Below are positions 1 through 7,040 of a stretch of DNA of 37,961 bases, piece after piece; positions within the stretch are counted from its first letter, which is position 1, and each line of letters begins with the position of its first letter. The position numbers were made by a program, and so were the translations under genes. Under the pieces are notes generated by a model, which saw only the letters and a program-made list of their open reading frames with translations, made no database searches and was not told the origin of the DNA. The DNA is taken from NCBI GenBank assembly GCA_900768185.1, contig CAAGCB010000036.1:1-37961 (forward strand), read 5' to 3'. Source of the DNA: Alphaproteobacteria bacterium. GTDB taxonomy: Bacteria; Pseudomonadota; Alphaproteobacteria; CAAGCB01; CAG-977.

Positions 1-103
1 ATTGGACGGATTTTTTATGTTTGACGGATTGAAAATAAAAAGGGCGAAAACCTAGGGTTTCCGCCGTTTTTTGGTGGGCGCAGCAGGGATCGAACCTGCG
101 ACC
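1..103. repeat. 103-bp terminal direct repeat, left copy
   Basis: Bases 1-103 are identical to 37859-37961. The repeat holds half of a perfect palindrome, a bidirectional terminator and the 3' end of a tRNA-Val, stopping inside the tRNA. This is either the overlap left when a circular genome was assembled as a linear contig, or the att repeats of an integrated prophage. The repeat starts exactly on the axis of a palindrome and the window ends exactly with it, so I favour a circular contig. Confidence 0.97.
43..70. terminator. bidirectional terminator beside the tRNA 3' end
   Basis: GGCGAAAACC (43-52) pairs with GGTTTCCGCC (56-65) around a three-base loop. It is followed by a T run on the plus strand, and on the minus strand by CTTTTTATTTT. 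On the minus strand it lies just after the tRNA CCA end, so it looks like the terminator that ends the tRNA gene when the phage end restores it. Confidence 0.75.
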
Positions 104-119
104 CCTACCGTGTGAAGGT
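72..119 (-). other. attP core: 3' half of tRNA-Val(CAC)
   Basis: Read on the minus strand this is the 3' half of a tRNA: half anticodon stem ACC, loop TTCACAC (anticodon CAC, valine), GGTAG, variable loop GGGTC, T stem and loop GCAGG-TTCGATC-CCTGC, acceptor strand TGCGCCC, discriminator A and an encoded CCA. The 5' half is absent: upstream of ACC the bases no longer pair with GGTAG. A fragment beginning at the anticodon loop is what a tRNA-targeting tyrosine integrase carries in its phage att site. The integrase gene (33381) is about 3.5 kb away around the circle, with accessory genes in between. Confidence 0.8.
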
Positions 120-141
120 GAAGATTTCTGATAGAAATCAA

Positions 142-336
142 TTACTTGTTTTCTTTCGTGTTTGACGGATTATCTGCGTCAGCTTTCTTTTTCTTCCCGA
201 CGCTATGGTCGGTTTTGTTCAAAAAAGAAATGGCTTCGGCAAGGTTGCGCAGATCACCGGATGTTAGAGGCTTTTTAAACAGCTCATCGATGGCTGCGGC
301 GCATTTGTCATTCAATTCGACACAGGTCACGGGCAT
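142..336 (-). CDS. hypothetical protein, 64 aa
   Basis: Last gene of the late operon, close to att. It is a small, charged protein with a lysine-rich C-terminal tail (GKKKKADADNP) and an alanine-rich helical middle. I do not recognise a family. Its ATG overlaps the stop of the gene before it (ATGA at 335-338), so it is translationally coupled. There is no signal peptide or membrane segment. The sequence TGTTTGACGGATT, also found at att and near the putative origin, lies inside its 3' end (159-171). Confidence 0.7.
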   Translation of the reverse strand: MPVTCVELNDKCAAAIDELFKKPLTSGDLRNLAEAISFLNKTDHSVGKKKKADADNPSNTKENK

Positions 337-557
337 CAGATCACCTCTTCACTTTCTTTTCGTTCGCCATCGTAGAAACGGGCTTTTGCGACGTTTCTGT
401 CGATTTCCGACATATCTTTCAAAATGTCGGCGTATTTGAACAAATCGTCCAGCTGCATTTCTTTGCCATCGGAGAATCTGCGGTGCAGCCGTTCAACACC
501 GATCTTGACGGTGTCTTCCATTTTTTCACGCAAAGCGATTTTTTCTTCTTTTGTCAT
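336..557 (-). CDS. hypothetical protein, 73 aa
   Basis: A small, very charged, helix-prone protein starting MTKEEKIALREKMEDTVK, with no recognised domain and no membrane segment. Its ends overlap both neighbours by 3-4 bases, as in a tightly packed phage operon. Position at the end of the late operon, after the lysis genes, suggests an accessory or virion-associated role, but nothing in the sequence fixes it. Confidence 0.72.
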   Translation of the reverse strand: MTKEEKIALREKMEDTVKIGVERLHRRFSDGKEMQLDDLFKYADILKDMSEIDRNVAKARFYDGERKESEEVI

Positions 558-874
558 GTCAAACTTCCTTTGATTTTGCGAACGACCGGAGAAAAAATTC
601 TGTATAGATCGATCGGTCGAAATTTCGCATCTGGCATAATAAAATCGGGAATCTGTATCCCGTTTTCTGTCATTTTTTGAACTGAAACGAAACCGTTGTC
701 GTCAAGAATCGGAGTAAGGAACGCTTCCATTTCGTTGATGATTTTTTGAGCTTTCCCCGTCAAATTGATATTCAACAGCCCGATACGCACACTCATGGCT
801 TCGGCGGTGTGCCCTCCGAAAATATCGTCAAGAACGGCCGTTTCCAATTCGTCCAAAGCGTCTTGTTTCGTCAT
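554..874 (-). CDS. hypothetical protein, 106 aa
   Basis: Acidic soluble protein with the stretch KIINEMEAFLTPILDDNGF, predicted mostly helical. Start ATG at 874 overlaps the stop of the coiled-coil gene upstream. It belongs to the same co-transcribed set as its neighbours. No family is recognised. The spacing and overlap pattern support it as real coding sequence. Confidence 0.72.
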   Translation of the reverse strand: MTKQDALDELETAVLDDIFGGHTAEAMSVRIGLLNINLTGKAQKIINEMEAFLTPILDDNGFVSVQKMTENGIQIPDFIMPDAKFRPIDLYRIFSPVVRKIKGSLT

Positions 875-1260
875 ATCGCTTCCGCTTTCAGCCGTGCGAT
901 TTCCGCTTTCAGCGCTTCGTTTTCCTCGGCCAGCGTCCGATTCTTTTGAACGAACGCGGCGGCGGCGGATTCGATAGCGTCAACATATCGTTCCGCCGCC
1001 TGCTCAAATCGCGGATCGGAAACCATTCTGCACTTGTGCTGCTCAAACAGCAATTCGATGAACAGGCTGTTCAGGGCCCGTTTTGCATCCAAAACGGCGT
1101 CGTTCACTTCGACAGACGCCCTTTGTTCCGGCGGCATTTTTGCGACATCGTCTTGGAATCGCCGCCAAACCGGCGGCATGACGACAGACGCGCTGTTCAG
1201 CTCATCCAACCTGTTACGACATTCCATCAGCGCTTGATTCCGTTCCGCGATCCCGACCAT
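871..1260 (-). CDS. coiled-coil protein, 129 aa
   Basis: The C-terminal third (AEENEALKAEIARLKAEAI) has clear leucine heptads, so an oligomerising coiled coil is likely. The N-terminal part is helical and contains a proline break (VVMPPVWRRF). No catalytic motif, signal peptide or membrane segment. It follows the glycine-rich protein gene by one base and overlaps the next gene. It may be a structural or accessory protein made late, but the role is unknown. Confidence 0.75.
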   Translation of the reverse strand: MVGIAERNQALMECRNRLDELNSASVVMPPVWRRFQDDVAKMPPEQRASVEVNDAVLDAKRALNSLFIELLFEQHKCRMVSDPRFEQAAERYVDAIESAAAAFVQKNRTLAEENEALKAEIARLKAEAI

Positions 1261-1261
1261 A

Positions 1262-1771
1262 TCAGCCTCCGGTCGTCGAAGCGGTTGTCGGAGCCGTGTA
1301 GCTGTTATAACGCGGCATCACTTCCGGGCAGATGCTGGTTGTCGGGATCACCGTTTTTGTCAACCCCTCCAACGCGCTGATTCGCTCATTTGCACATCTC
1401 ATGCGTTCTGCGTTAACCGCTTCGGACACGGCCACCTGCTTATCCAAAGCGGCCAAGGCGTTGAACGTAACGGTAAAATTGTTGTTGATTTTTTCGATAA
1501 TACCCGCGTTGTCTTTCGCCGTCTGTTTGTACAGCTCAATGCCGACGCTGTCGGTATAGCGTTCGGATTCCAGCTTGGCGATTTCCGCTTGCAACGCGGC
1601 GACCTGACCGTTGCAGTTTCCGCCGCCGAACAGCCCGCCCAGGAAGCCGTTTCCGTTTCCGCTCATCTGGTTCAACAAACCGACCGTTCCGGCGATGCCC
1701 AGTCCCAAAGCGGTTCCGCCGACACCGGACGATGCGACGTGTTCCGTTCCATCAGTAGTTTTGATTTCCAT
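1262..1771 (-). CDS. glycine-rich N-terminal, coiled-coil protein, 169 aa
   Basis: The first ~55 residues are glycine/alanine-rich and hydrophobic (GGTALGLGIAGTVGLLNQ, then GNGNGFLGGLFGGGN), resembling a membrane-inserting or fusion-like segment. Residues ~55-130 are a coiled coil (VAALQAEIAKLESERY). The tail is rich in threonine and proline. Such a layout suits a small virion or membrane-perturbing protein. It has no signal peptide. I recognise the pattern from other phages but cannot name a characterised family. Confidence 0.75.
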   Translation of the reverse strand: MEIKTTDGTEHVASSGVGGTALGLGIAGTVGLLNQMSGNGNGFLGGLFGGGNCNGQVAALQAEIAKLESERYTDSVGIELYKQTAKDNAGIIEKINNNFTVTFNALAALDKQVAVSEAVNAERMRCANERISALEGLTKTVIPTTSICPEVMPRYNSYTAPTTASTTGG

Positions 1772-1858
1772 AATACACCTCTCAAATCAAGGGGAAAATT
1801 CCCCTTGAATCAAAGGTGCTTGAGTTTTTACGGAAAACGGAGTGCCCCTGCGGCGAAC

Positions 1859-2143
1859 TCAAAGCGCACGGCTTAACCCGCTCAAAATAAATGAAAAAAC
1901 GCAGGGGGCGACTTTGCCGATAACTTCATGATGGGTTTTGTCCGCCCAACGTTTGGATATTTTCAGCTTGAACGCGACGCATTTCATCGGCAATCCGTCG
2001 CAATAAATCAGTTTTAAAAGCGTTCTTTCCCTTTCGGAAAGAAAGGAAAACGTGTCGAACAAAACGACAAGCCGCACCGCTTCCATCTTTCGGAACAGTA
2101 TTTTGGTGAAATCGTACATCACCTGATTACATCTATTTGCCAT
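1859..2143 (-). CDS. small HTH protein, sigma-region-4-like, 94 aa
   Basis: The start is taken at ATG 2143, where AAAGGGGAA sits at good spacing, rather than the further upstream in-frame codon. The middle contains LSERERTLLKLIYCDGLP followed by VAFKLKISKRWADK, the shape of a sigma-70 region 4 helix-turn-helix: helix, turn, recognition helix. It may regulate late transcription from its own operon. The order is lysis genes first, then this gene, separated by about 90 bases. Confidence 0.65.
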   Translation of the reverse strand: MANRCNQVMYDFTKILFRKMEAVRLVVLFDTFSFLSERERTLLKLIYCDGLPMKCVAFKLKISKRWADKTHHEVIGKVAPCVFSFILSGLSRAL

Positions 2144-2233
2144 ATTCAAATTCCCCTTTAAAAAGACAATGATGAATATGGCGCGGCTTTTCACGCCGGA
2201 GGGGCGGTGACTTTCAAGGGTTCTTTCCGCCCC

Positions 2234-2452
2234 TCACTTTTGGCAGGTCTCCCACACGACATTATTCGTATCCACTTGCCGGATTGTTTCCGGGGTGTCG
2301 CGTTCATAGTCAAGATAAACGGGCTGATAAATTTCGCAGAAATCACCGCTTAAAACGGTTGTGCAGCTTGTCGCGCACAGCGTCATCGAGCAAAGAATCG
2401 CGCAGGCGGCGCACTTCGCCCGCCGTTTTTTGATTTGCCTTGAATCGTTCAT
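2234..2452 (-). CDS. Rz1-like outer-membrane spanin lipoprotein
   Basis: 72 residues with a basic N-terminus (QIKKRRAK), a hydrophobic segment and a candidate lipobox ATS-C near residue 30, followed by CEIYQPVYLDYERDTPETIR and VDTNNVVWE. This pattern belongs to short phage lipoproteins found after Rz-like genes. It overlaps the Rz-like gene by about 110 bases in another frame, the classic spanin arrangement. Expected role: outer-membrane partner in the last step of lysis, which implies a Gram-negative host. The lipobox is not canonical at the -3 position. Confidence 0.68.
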   Translation of the reverse strand: MNDSRQIKKRRAKCAACAILCSMTLCATSCTTVLSGDFCEIYQPVYLDYERDTPETIRQVDTNNVVWETCQK

Positions 2453-2543
2453 TTTCGCAGTTTCTTTTTCCCAGTTTATAAGTTGCGGTTGCCAAAGCCC
2501 CCACCAGAACGCCGCAGAAAACAGCCAAAAACACGCTATCCAT
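2343..2543 (-). CDS. Rz-like inner-membrane spanin
   Basis: 66 residues: an N-terminal membrane segment (VFLAVFCGVLVGALATATY, about residues 4-22) followed by a charged helical region (ENERFKANQKTAGEVRRLRD). That is the topology of an i-spanin, although the soluble part is short for the family. The start is the ATG at 2543, two bases after the stop of the glycyl-radical-like gene. The Rz1-like gene is partly embedded in its 3' end. Confidence 0.62.
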   Translation of the reverse strand: MDSVFLAVFCGVLVGALATATYKLGKRNCENERFKANQKTAGEVRRLRDSLLDDAVRDKLHNRFKR

Positions 2544-2545
2544 TC

Positions 2546-2749
2546 TCAGTTTTCCTTTCCGCCCTCTTGCGTTTTGCTGACGTCGGCAAAACGTTTGACG
2601 GCTTTCTTTTCGGAAAAGCACACCCGTTCGGCGTATTCGGATTTTTTGCCGATGTTGAACGCGGACACGGGGCGAAAATACCCCATGACGCGCGTCCAGA
2701 TTTCGCACGGTTGCCGTTCGGCGTCGGTCAATTTGATTTCTTTTTCCAT
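2546..2749 (-). CDS. stand-alone NrdD C-terminal (glycyl radical-like) domain protein
   Basis: 67 residues containing CEIWTRVMGYFRPVSAFNIG followed by KKSEYAERVCF. This matches the C-terminal tail of anaerobic ribonucleotide reductase NrdD, where RVxGY carries the glycyl radical. The catalytic body of NrdD (about 600 residues) is absent. By analogy with YfiD-type spare glycyl radical domains it could repair or swap with a host enzyme, or it may only keep the fold. It sits oddly between holin and spanin genes. SD GGAGAAAAAGCC precedes the ATG. Confidence 0.75.
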   Translation of the reverse strand: MEKEIKLTDAERQPCEIWTRVMGYFRPVSAFNIGKKSEYAERVCFSEKKAVKRFADVSKTQEGGKEN

Positions 2750-2790
2750 GGCTTTTTCTCCAACGTGTAAGCGTTTCTTACAGGTTCGAC

Positions 2791-2817
2791 AAAAGCGGCG
2801 GGGGTTGAACCCCGCCG
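2791..2817 (-). terminator. terminator after the holin-like gene
   Basis: CGGCGGGG (2796-2803) pairs with CCCCGCCG (2810-2817) over a six-base loop; on the minus strand it is followed by CTTTTG. It would end or attenuate transcription between the holin-like gene and the NrdD-like/spanin genes. The T run is short, so readthrough is likely. Confidence 0.65.
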
Positions 2818-2831
2818 TTTGCTTTCAGCTG

Positions 2832-3155
2832 TCAAGTATCGCTTGACAACTCGTCTTTGTCTTTGTCGGCAATCCTGAACTTGTCCAGCACGTCGGCGGC
2901 TTTGGGATTGCGTCTGCGGAACAGAGCGACGTAGGGCTTCCAATCAACGGCCGTTCCTTCGATGACGTCGTACAGCCGTTTGACGAACGCGTCGTCCTTT
3001 TCGGTTTTGGTCAGTTTAACTGCCCAGAACGCGGCGGGTTTGACGACCGTCAACACGACGACGACCAGTCCCAGAATCGACAGCGCGACGGCGACCCAAG
3101 CGATATCCGTGTGCGCCAAAGCGAACAGCAAAAGCGCGTTCAAAACACTTTCCAT
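2832..3155 (-). CDS. holin-like membrane protein, 107 aa
   Basis: The N-terminal half has one long or two closely spaced hydrophobic segments (ALLLFALAH, then VAVALSILGLVVVVLTVV, about residues 6-40), followed by a charged cytoplasmic tail rich in Lys and Asp. It lies immediately downstream of the lysozyme gene (3 bases) and before the spanins. Its size, topology and place in the lysis cassette fit a holin or antiholin. The family is not recognised at sequence level, so the assignment rests on topology and context. Confidence 0.72.
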   Translation of the reverse strand: MESVLNALLLFALAHTDIAWVAVALSILGLVVVVLTVVKPAAFWAVKLTKTEKDDAFVKRLYDVIEGTAVDWKPYVALFRRRNPKAADVLDKFRIADKDKDELSSDT

Positions 3156-3158
3156 TTC

Positions 3159-3596
3159 TTACCTCTCTTTCATAAACAGTTTCATTTCGTCCAGCCGCCT
3201 GTTCAGCAGCCCGACGTTTCCCTTTTTGTTGACGAAGCACCACCGGGGGAACTGCCCCGCGGCGGCGACGAAGTCCCGCTTTACCAACAAATCGTACAGT
3301 TGGGAGTTCTCGAACGCACCGACGCCGACGTTGAAAACGAACGACGTCAACGCGTCGCATTGGTTTCCCGACAGCGGCACTTTGTCCAGCAGACGCACGA
3401 CGGCGCGTTCGGATTCGACGATGTCGTCCAGCAACAGGATTTCCGCGTCGGGCAGGGAAATCCCGCGGTCGAAGTTTTCGCCCGCCTTGATTAAATGCCC
3501 GTATCCGATGGTTGCTTTTCCGCCCGCGTCCTTATAGGGCAGCAGACGGAATCCCTCCCATTTTTTAATTAAATCGATACCTTCTTGAGAAATCAT
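3159..3596 (-). CDS. endolysin, T4-type lysozyme (GH24)
   Basis: 145 residues. The N-terminus has the GH24 catalytic arrangement: Glu14 in KKWEGFRLLPY, Asp23 in YKDAGG, Thr29 in KATIGYGH, i.e. E-8-D-5-T as in T4 and R21 lysozymes. Later family motifs include LTSFVFNVGVGAF and LYDLLVKRDF. It cleaves the N-acetylmuramic acid/N-acetylglucosamine bond of peptidoglycan. There is no signal peptide or SAR segment at the N-terminus, so release depends on the holin. The start overlaps the stop of the XhlA-like gene. Confidence 0.95.
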   Translation of the reverse strand: MISQEGIDLIKKWEGFRLLPYKDAGGKATIGYGHLIKAGENFDRGISLPDAEILLLDDIVESERAVVRLLDKVPLSGNQCDALTSFVFNVGVGAFENSQLYDLLVKRDFVAAAGQFPRWCFVNKKGNVGLLNRRLDEMKLFMKER

Positions 3597-3817
3597 CGTC
3601 CCCTCCGTTTCATATACAGGTCGTCAAGGCGGTGCATGTTGGACGCGCTGCGGTCTTCGACCTTGGTCATTCGTTCCTGCAAGTGATTGTACTTTTCCTG
3701 CCGTTCGCGCAGGTCATCGACTTTGAATTCCAACACGGACAGCCGCTTTTCCATGCGCCAGACAAAGAACACGAACCCGCCGAACCACGCGGCGCACTGC
3801 ATCAAAACGTCATTCAT
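3593..3817 (-). CDS. XhlA/holin-accessory-like protein, 74 aa
   Basis: The start is ATG 3817, overlapping the chaperone gene stop. Residues ~4-20 are hydrophobic (VLMQCAAWFGGFVFFVW). The rest is a coiled coil (RMEKRLSVLEFKVDDLRERQ) ending in basic residues. A membrane anchor plus coiled coil next to lysozyme resembles the XhlA/haemolysin accessory proteins of phage lysis cassettes, although the anchor order is reversed from XhlA. A second holin or an anchor for lysis timing is possible. Confidence 0.65.
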   Translation of the reverse strand: MNDVLMQCAAWFGGFVFFVWRMEKRLSVLEFKVDDLRERQEKYNHLQERMTKVEDRSASNMHRLDDLYMKRRGR

Positions 3818-4103
3818 CCGCGACCTCCGGCCAAACGACATTGTCCGGAAAGCCCTCTTGTTCCGGCACGTCGCGCAACGCCTGACGATAAATCCGCCAC
3901 GCTTCTTTTTTAGTTTCCGGCACTGGCGAATCCGGCAACACGGCGAAATCGCTGTCACGCAACATAGCGTCGCGTTTGGCGCGGACGAATTCCGCTTTTT
4001 CAAGCTCCGTCAACTCCCTCGGAATCCCGCCGGTTTTGACGTATTTTTGCAAAGCGTCCAAGAATTTGACGTTCAGCTGATAACTTTTAATAAAATCGGT
4101 CAT
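3810..4103 (-). CDS. phage tail assembly chaperone-like protein
   Basis: The C-terminal half has the family pattern AMLRDSDFAVLPDSPVPETK followed by WRIYRQALRDVPEQEGFP and WPEV, typical of the small tail-fibre-linked assembly chaperones (Phage_tail_APC type). Such proteins help fold or attach fibre proteins. It lies just downstream of the tail tip and fibre genes. Two in-frame ATGs exist, at 4109 and 4103; the second has the better distance (8) to AAGGA. Confidence 0.85.
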   Translation of the reverse strand: MTDFIKSYQLNVKFLDALQKYVKTGGIPRELTELEKAEFVRAKRDAMLRDSDFAVLPDSPVPETKKEAWRIYRQALRDVPEQEGFPDNVVWPEVADE

Positions 4104-4114
4104 GGTCATTTTCC

Positions 4115-4687
4115 TTAAACAATAGTTACTTTGACATACCCTCCGACGGCGGCGATATTGGTGTTTCCGCTGTTGTAACCGCCCGCGCCATACCCCGTCG
4201 CCGTTCCGTCGTAAGCGGAAACCCCGCCTGTCGTGCTTGGCGCGACATAGCTGTTGTACAGGGCGTTCGGCGTGCCTTTGTTTCCCGCCGTCAAAGAAAC
4301 CGCCCGCAAGATATCGAAGGTATCAGCGAATCCACCGGTGTTCAAAACAGGCGCGACTCCGCCGTCGGTACACGTTTTCACCCAACTGGCGGACGCTCCG
4401 GCGGCTATCAGAATGTTGGACGAATAATCGGGTAAGGTTCCGATACCGCTGGCGTATCCGGCGGTTTGCGGTAAAACGTAGTCGCCCGTGGTATTGTCGA
4501 TCCGCGCGGTTCCCGCCCCTCCGGCAACCAGATACAGCTTTGTCATCGCCAGCTTGGGCTTCAACCTGATCACGGCACACGCTCCGGAACCTCCGCCGGC
4601 GCGGGACCAAATCATCTTGCGCTTTTTATCGGAGTGTTGTTTGAGGGGTTGCCTGTGCGTATGCCTTTTAATCCGATCGTTAAACAT
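4115..4687 (-). CDS. glycine-rich tail tip / receptor-binding protein, C-terminal part
   Basis: 190 residues from ATG 4687 (GGAGGG eight bases upstream; an in-frame GTG at 4702 is the alternative). The start is strongly basic (RIKRHTHRQPLKQ, KKRK). It then becomes a glycine-rich beta domain (SRAGGGSGACAVIRL, LVAGGAGTARI) ending in VGGYVKVTIV, as in adhesin tips of phage fibres. The previous gene ends in VIVGGGAALGGG, so the glycine-rich domain appears to be split between the two genes. Probably on the virion surface. Confidence 0.78.
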   Translation of the reverse strand: MFNDRIKRHTHRQPLKQHSDKKRKMIWSRAGGGSGACAVIRLKPKLAMTKLYLVAGGAGTARIDNTTGDYVLPQTAGYASGIGTLPDYSSNILIAAGASASWVKTCTDGGVAPVLNTGGFADTFDILRAVSLTAGNKGTPNALYNSYVAPSTTGGVSAYDGTATGYGAGGYNSGNTNIAAVGGYVKVTIV

Positions 4688-4931
4688 CCGCTTGCCCTCC
4701 ACCCAAAGCCGCCCCGCCGCCGACGATGACGATTTCGACTTCCTGCTCGGTCGGCAACATCAATTCAAACTGCGAATAAGTGCGTTCGGCACCGTTGTGA
4801 TGCTCCAACAAAACCGTTCCGGCGGGCAGATCGCTTTGCCAGATCAAACCCAAGCCTTTATAGATTTTTGCGACGTCGACCGTTCCGACCCTGACGATCG
4901 GCGACGGGCGATTTCCGATGATCAAAGCCAT
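4680..4931 (-). CDS. small tail protein, N-terminal part of the glycine-rich tip
   Basis: 83 residues. The N-terminus (ALIIGNRPSPIVRVGTVDVA, KIYKGLGLIWQS) is the short repeat-like module that opens many gut-phage tail-tip proteins. The C-terminus begins a glycine-rich domain (VEIVIVGGGAALGGG) and stops after QADV. The next gene starts within the last eight bases. The module looks like the first half of a protein that is usually continuous, so either a programmed frameshift, coupled translation or an old frameshift mutation is possible. Confidence 0.78.
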   Translation of the reverse strand: MALIIGNRPSPIVRVGTVDVAKIYKGLGLIWQSDLPAGTVLLEHHNGAERTYSQFELMLPTEQEVEIVIVGGGAALGGGQADV

Positions 4932-4933
4932 GT

Positions 4934-6973
4934 TCAGTCCCCCTTGACGACGAAATAAAAAGTTTCGGGATCGGGATTTTCGGGCAAAGCCGACACGATT
5001 TGGAACCGCTGTTCCAACCTGTTCATGCGCGGCAAAACGCCGGTCGCCGTCGCCACGGCGTCGTCCGTCGCGCCCGTAACCAGCTGCACCATCGCGCGGT
5101 GCGTCTCGATGTTTTGAAACTGCCATTCCGATTCCGGCGGAACGGCGGCGTAGCCATAGGCGACATAGCGACCGGCGTATCGGTGCGAGAATTGGAAACT
5201 GTCGACGGTCTTGGGCGTCGCCGAAACGCCGCTCCATATATAATCCGTGGGACCGCCTTCGGAGACGGTCAAGACGGTGTAGGCGGCGTCGCGGTACGGC
5301 TTTTCCAAACGGCAAAATTCGTGAACCGAATTGGCGGCGCTGTATCCGCCCTGCACCAGCCAACCGTCGGAATACAGTTCCCACCAGTTTTGACTGTCCG
5401 CCGACGGTTTTTTTTCGGCGACCAGCACGCGCTTGGGCTTTTCGGCTTTCGGGACGCGAAACGCCGCCGCGCCCGCGCCGTCCCAGCCGAACACGCGACA
5501 GGACAACGCCCCTTCTTTTCCCGTTCCGCCGCGCCACACTTCGACGCCGTCAACCGTCAGCGCGGTGTCGGGCAGGGACATTTGCGACCCGTTCCAATAG
5601 GTGGACGCCAACGATGCCGAGGACAAAGTGTTTAACAGGGCGATCGACGGCGCGTTCACGATCTTGTCCGTTTTTGCCAAAGACCACTTTGTCACGAAAT
5701 CGGCGTCCGTCGGCGTTTTGTATTTCAGATAATACGCGCCGTCAAAACCGAACTTCAACCGGTATTCCGCTCCGTCCGCCAGCGTCAGCCCCGTGTTGAC
5801 CTGATTCGCCAAGTTCCAGCTTGTCCCGTTCGACGACAGCCACGCACACACGACGCCCCCGGTCGAAATTTGAAGAAACGGATTTTTGAAATCCACCGGG
5901 TCTCCGGCTGCCAGAATCGCCCGCCAAGTCGCCCCGCCGAAGTTTTTGTAAATCAGCCTCGTTTCAAACTCCCAGCTTTCCGCCACGGCAAACGGAATGT
6001 CGGACAGCGTCGGCTTGAACCACCCGCCGGAACGGGCGGATATCAGCCCGCCGTCCGAAACGACGCATTCGTGACAAACGCCGTTCAACGGATCGCTTCT
6101 TAACAATTCATCGTAGGCCGCCATACTGACATACGGCAGCTTTCCCGCCGCCAGCAAAGCCGGGACGGCGTTTTCCCCCGCGAAATCCGCGCATTGATAC
6201 ACCGCCCCGTCGGCTTCGACCGCGCCGTTCAGCGCGTCGTCGGAACGGGTCGTGTAAAACACGTCCCCGACGTTCCGGCGCACCGCCTGCAAAGCGTATT
6301 CGCGCGCTTTGTTTTCCGACGCCGCCGCCTTGTCCCGACTGACGACCGCCGACGATTCCGACGCCGCCGCCTTGTCCCGACTGTCCGCCGCTCCCGCCTT
6401 CGCCAGCGTCGCCGCCCCCGCCGCCGCATTCGCCGCCGACGCTTGGTTCGGCGCGTCCCTGATCGCTTCGATGTTGTCCGAACATACGTCGACGGCGGCG
6501 ATATGCTCCGCCACGGTGATCAGCTTGTCCCGATCGTCGTACAACCCCTCGATCTTTCCGACGATCTGCGACGGATCGGAATTGGAAAAGACATCGACGG
6601 TCACGGCGCGGTCGCTTTGTTCTTTCAGTTGTTGCGTTTGCATCGTCAAAACGTCCAGATTGCGTTCCAGCAACTCGGCGGGCATCGGATCGCCGTCCAG
6701 ATATTGCGTGTTTTGAACGAACGGCACTTCTCTTAAAATCGACACCTGCGTTCCGTCGTCGGGCGCGGCGAAAAACGTCACCGTCCCGCCGTTGTCGTCC
6801 CCGGCGCCGGCGATCGAATAATCAACGCCCCGCACGCAATCGGTCACGGTTTCGTCTTTTTTTGTCCGCACGACGACATGCGCGTCGTCGTAAAACAGGA
6901 ACGGCACGGGAAAAGTGACCGTCGTTCCGTTTCCCGTGTAAATGATTTTGTTGTCGTTCGTCGATACCGTCAT
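4934..6973 (-). CDS. tail fibre / tailspike protein, 679 aa
   Basis: The N-terminal 130 residues form the podovirus fibre attachment domain: GNGTTVTFPVPFLFYDD, DYSIAGAG, VSILREVPFVQNTQYLDGD and LDVLTMQTQQLKEQSDRAV. An alanine-rich, helical, coiled-coil-like region follows (SRDKAAASESSAV repeated as SRDKAAASENKA), then beta-rich C-terminal domains. Start: ATG 6973 with GGAGA upstream. An upstream in-frame TTG lies within a terminator hairpin and is rejected. Binds the host receptor. Confidence 0.92.
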   Translation of the reverse strand: MTVSTNDNKIIYTGNGTTVTFPVPFLFYDDAHVVVRTKKDETVTDCVRGVDYSIAGAGDDNGGTVTFFAAPDDGTQVSILREVPFVQNTQYLDGDPMPAELLERNLDVLTMQTQQLKEQSDRAVTVDVFSNSDPSQIVGKIEGLYDDRDKLITVAEHIAAVDVCSDNIEAIRDAPNQASAANAAAGAATLAKAGAADSRDKAAASESSAVVSRDKAAASENKAREYALQAVRRNVGDVFYTTRSDDALNGAVEADGAVYQCADFAGENAVPALLAAGKLPYVSMAAYDELLRSDPLNGVCHECVVSDGGLISARSGGWFKPTLSDIPFAVAESWEFETRLIYKNFGGATWRAILAAGDPVDFKNPFLQISTGGVVCAWLSSNGTSWNLANQVNTGLTLADGAEYRLKFGFDGAYYLKYKTPTDADFVTKWSLAKTDKIVNAPSIALLNTLSSASLASTYWNGSQMSLPDTALTVDGVEVWRGGTGKEGALSCRVFGWDGAGAAAFRVPKAEKPKRVLVAEKKPSADSQNWWELYSDGWLVQGGYSAANSVHEFCRLEKPYRDAAYTVLTVSEGGPTDYIWSGVSATPKTVDSFQFSHRYAGRYVAYGYAAVPPESEWQFQNIETHRAMVQLVTGATDDAVATATGVLPRMNRLEQRFQIVSALPENPDPETFYFVVKGD

Positions 6974-6989
6974 TTTTTTCTCCGCATAC

Positions 6990-7018
6990 AAAAAGGACGC
7001 TTTTTTCAAAGCGTCCTT
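6990..7018 (-). terminator. hairpin between the small gene and the tail fibre
   Basis: AAGGACGC (6993-7000) pairs with GCGTCCTT (7011-7018) over a ten-base loop, followed on the minus strand by TTTTTG. It is directly upstream of the fibre SD. It may attenuate readthrough from the internal-protein genes into the fibre gene, or protect a processed mRNA end. Confidence 0.65.
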
Positions 7019-7040
7019 ACAAAAATTTCAATTTACCTTA

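Noticed and set aside
6309..6390. Near-repeat in the fibre gene (GCCGCCGCCTTGTCCCGACTG)
   Set aside because: Explained by the repeated SRDKAAASE coding motif of the helical region; not a CRISPR or regulatory repeat.
3810..6973. Diversity-generating retroelement, as in the related Bordetella phage BPP-1
   Set aside because: No reverse transcriptase gene and no template/variable repeat pair were seen near the tail tip or fibre genes.
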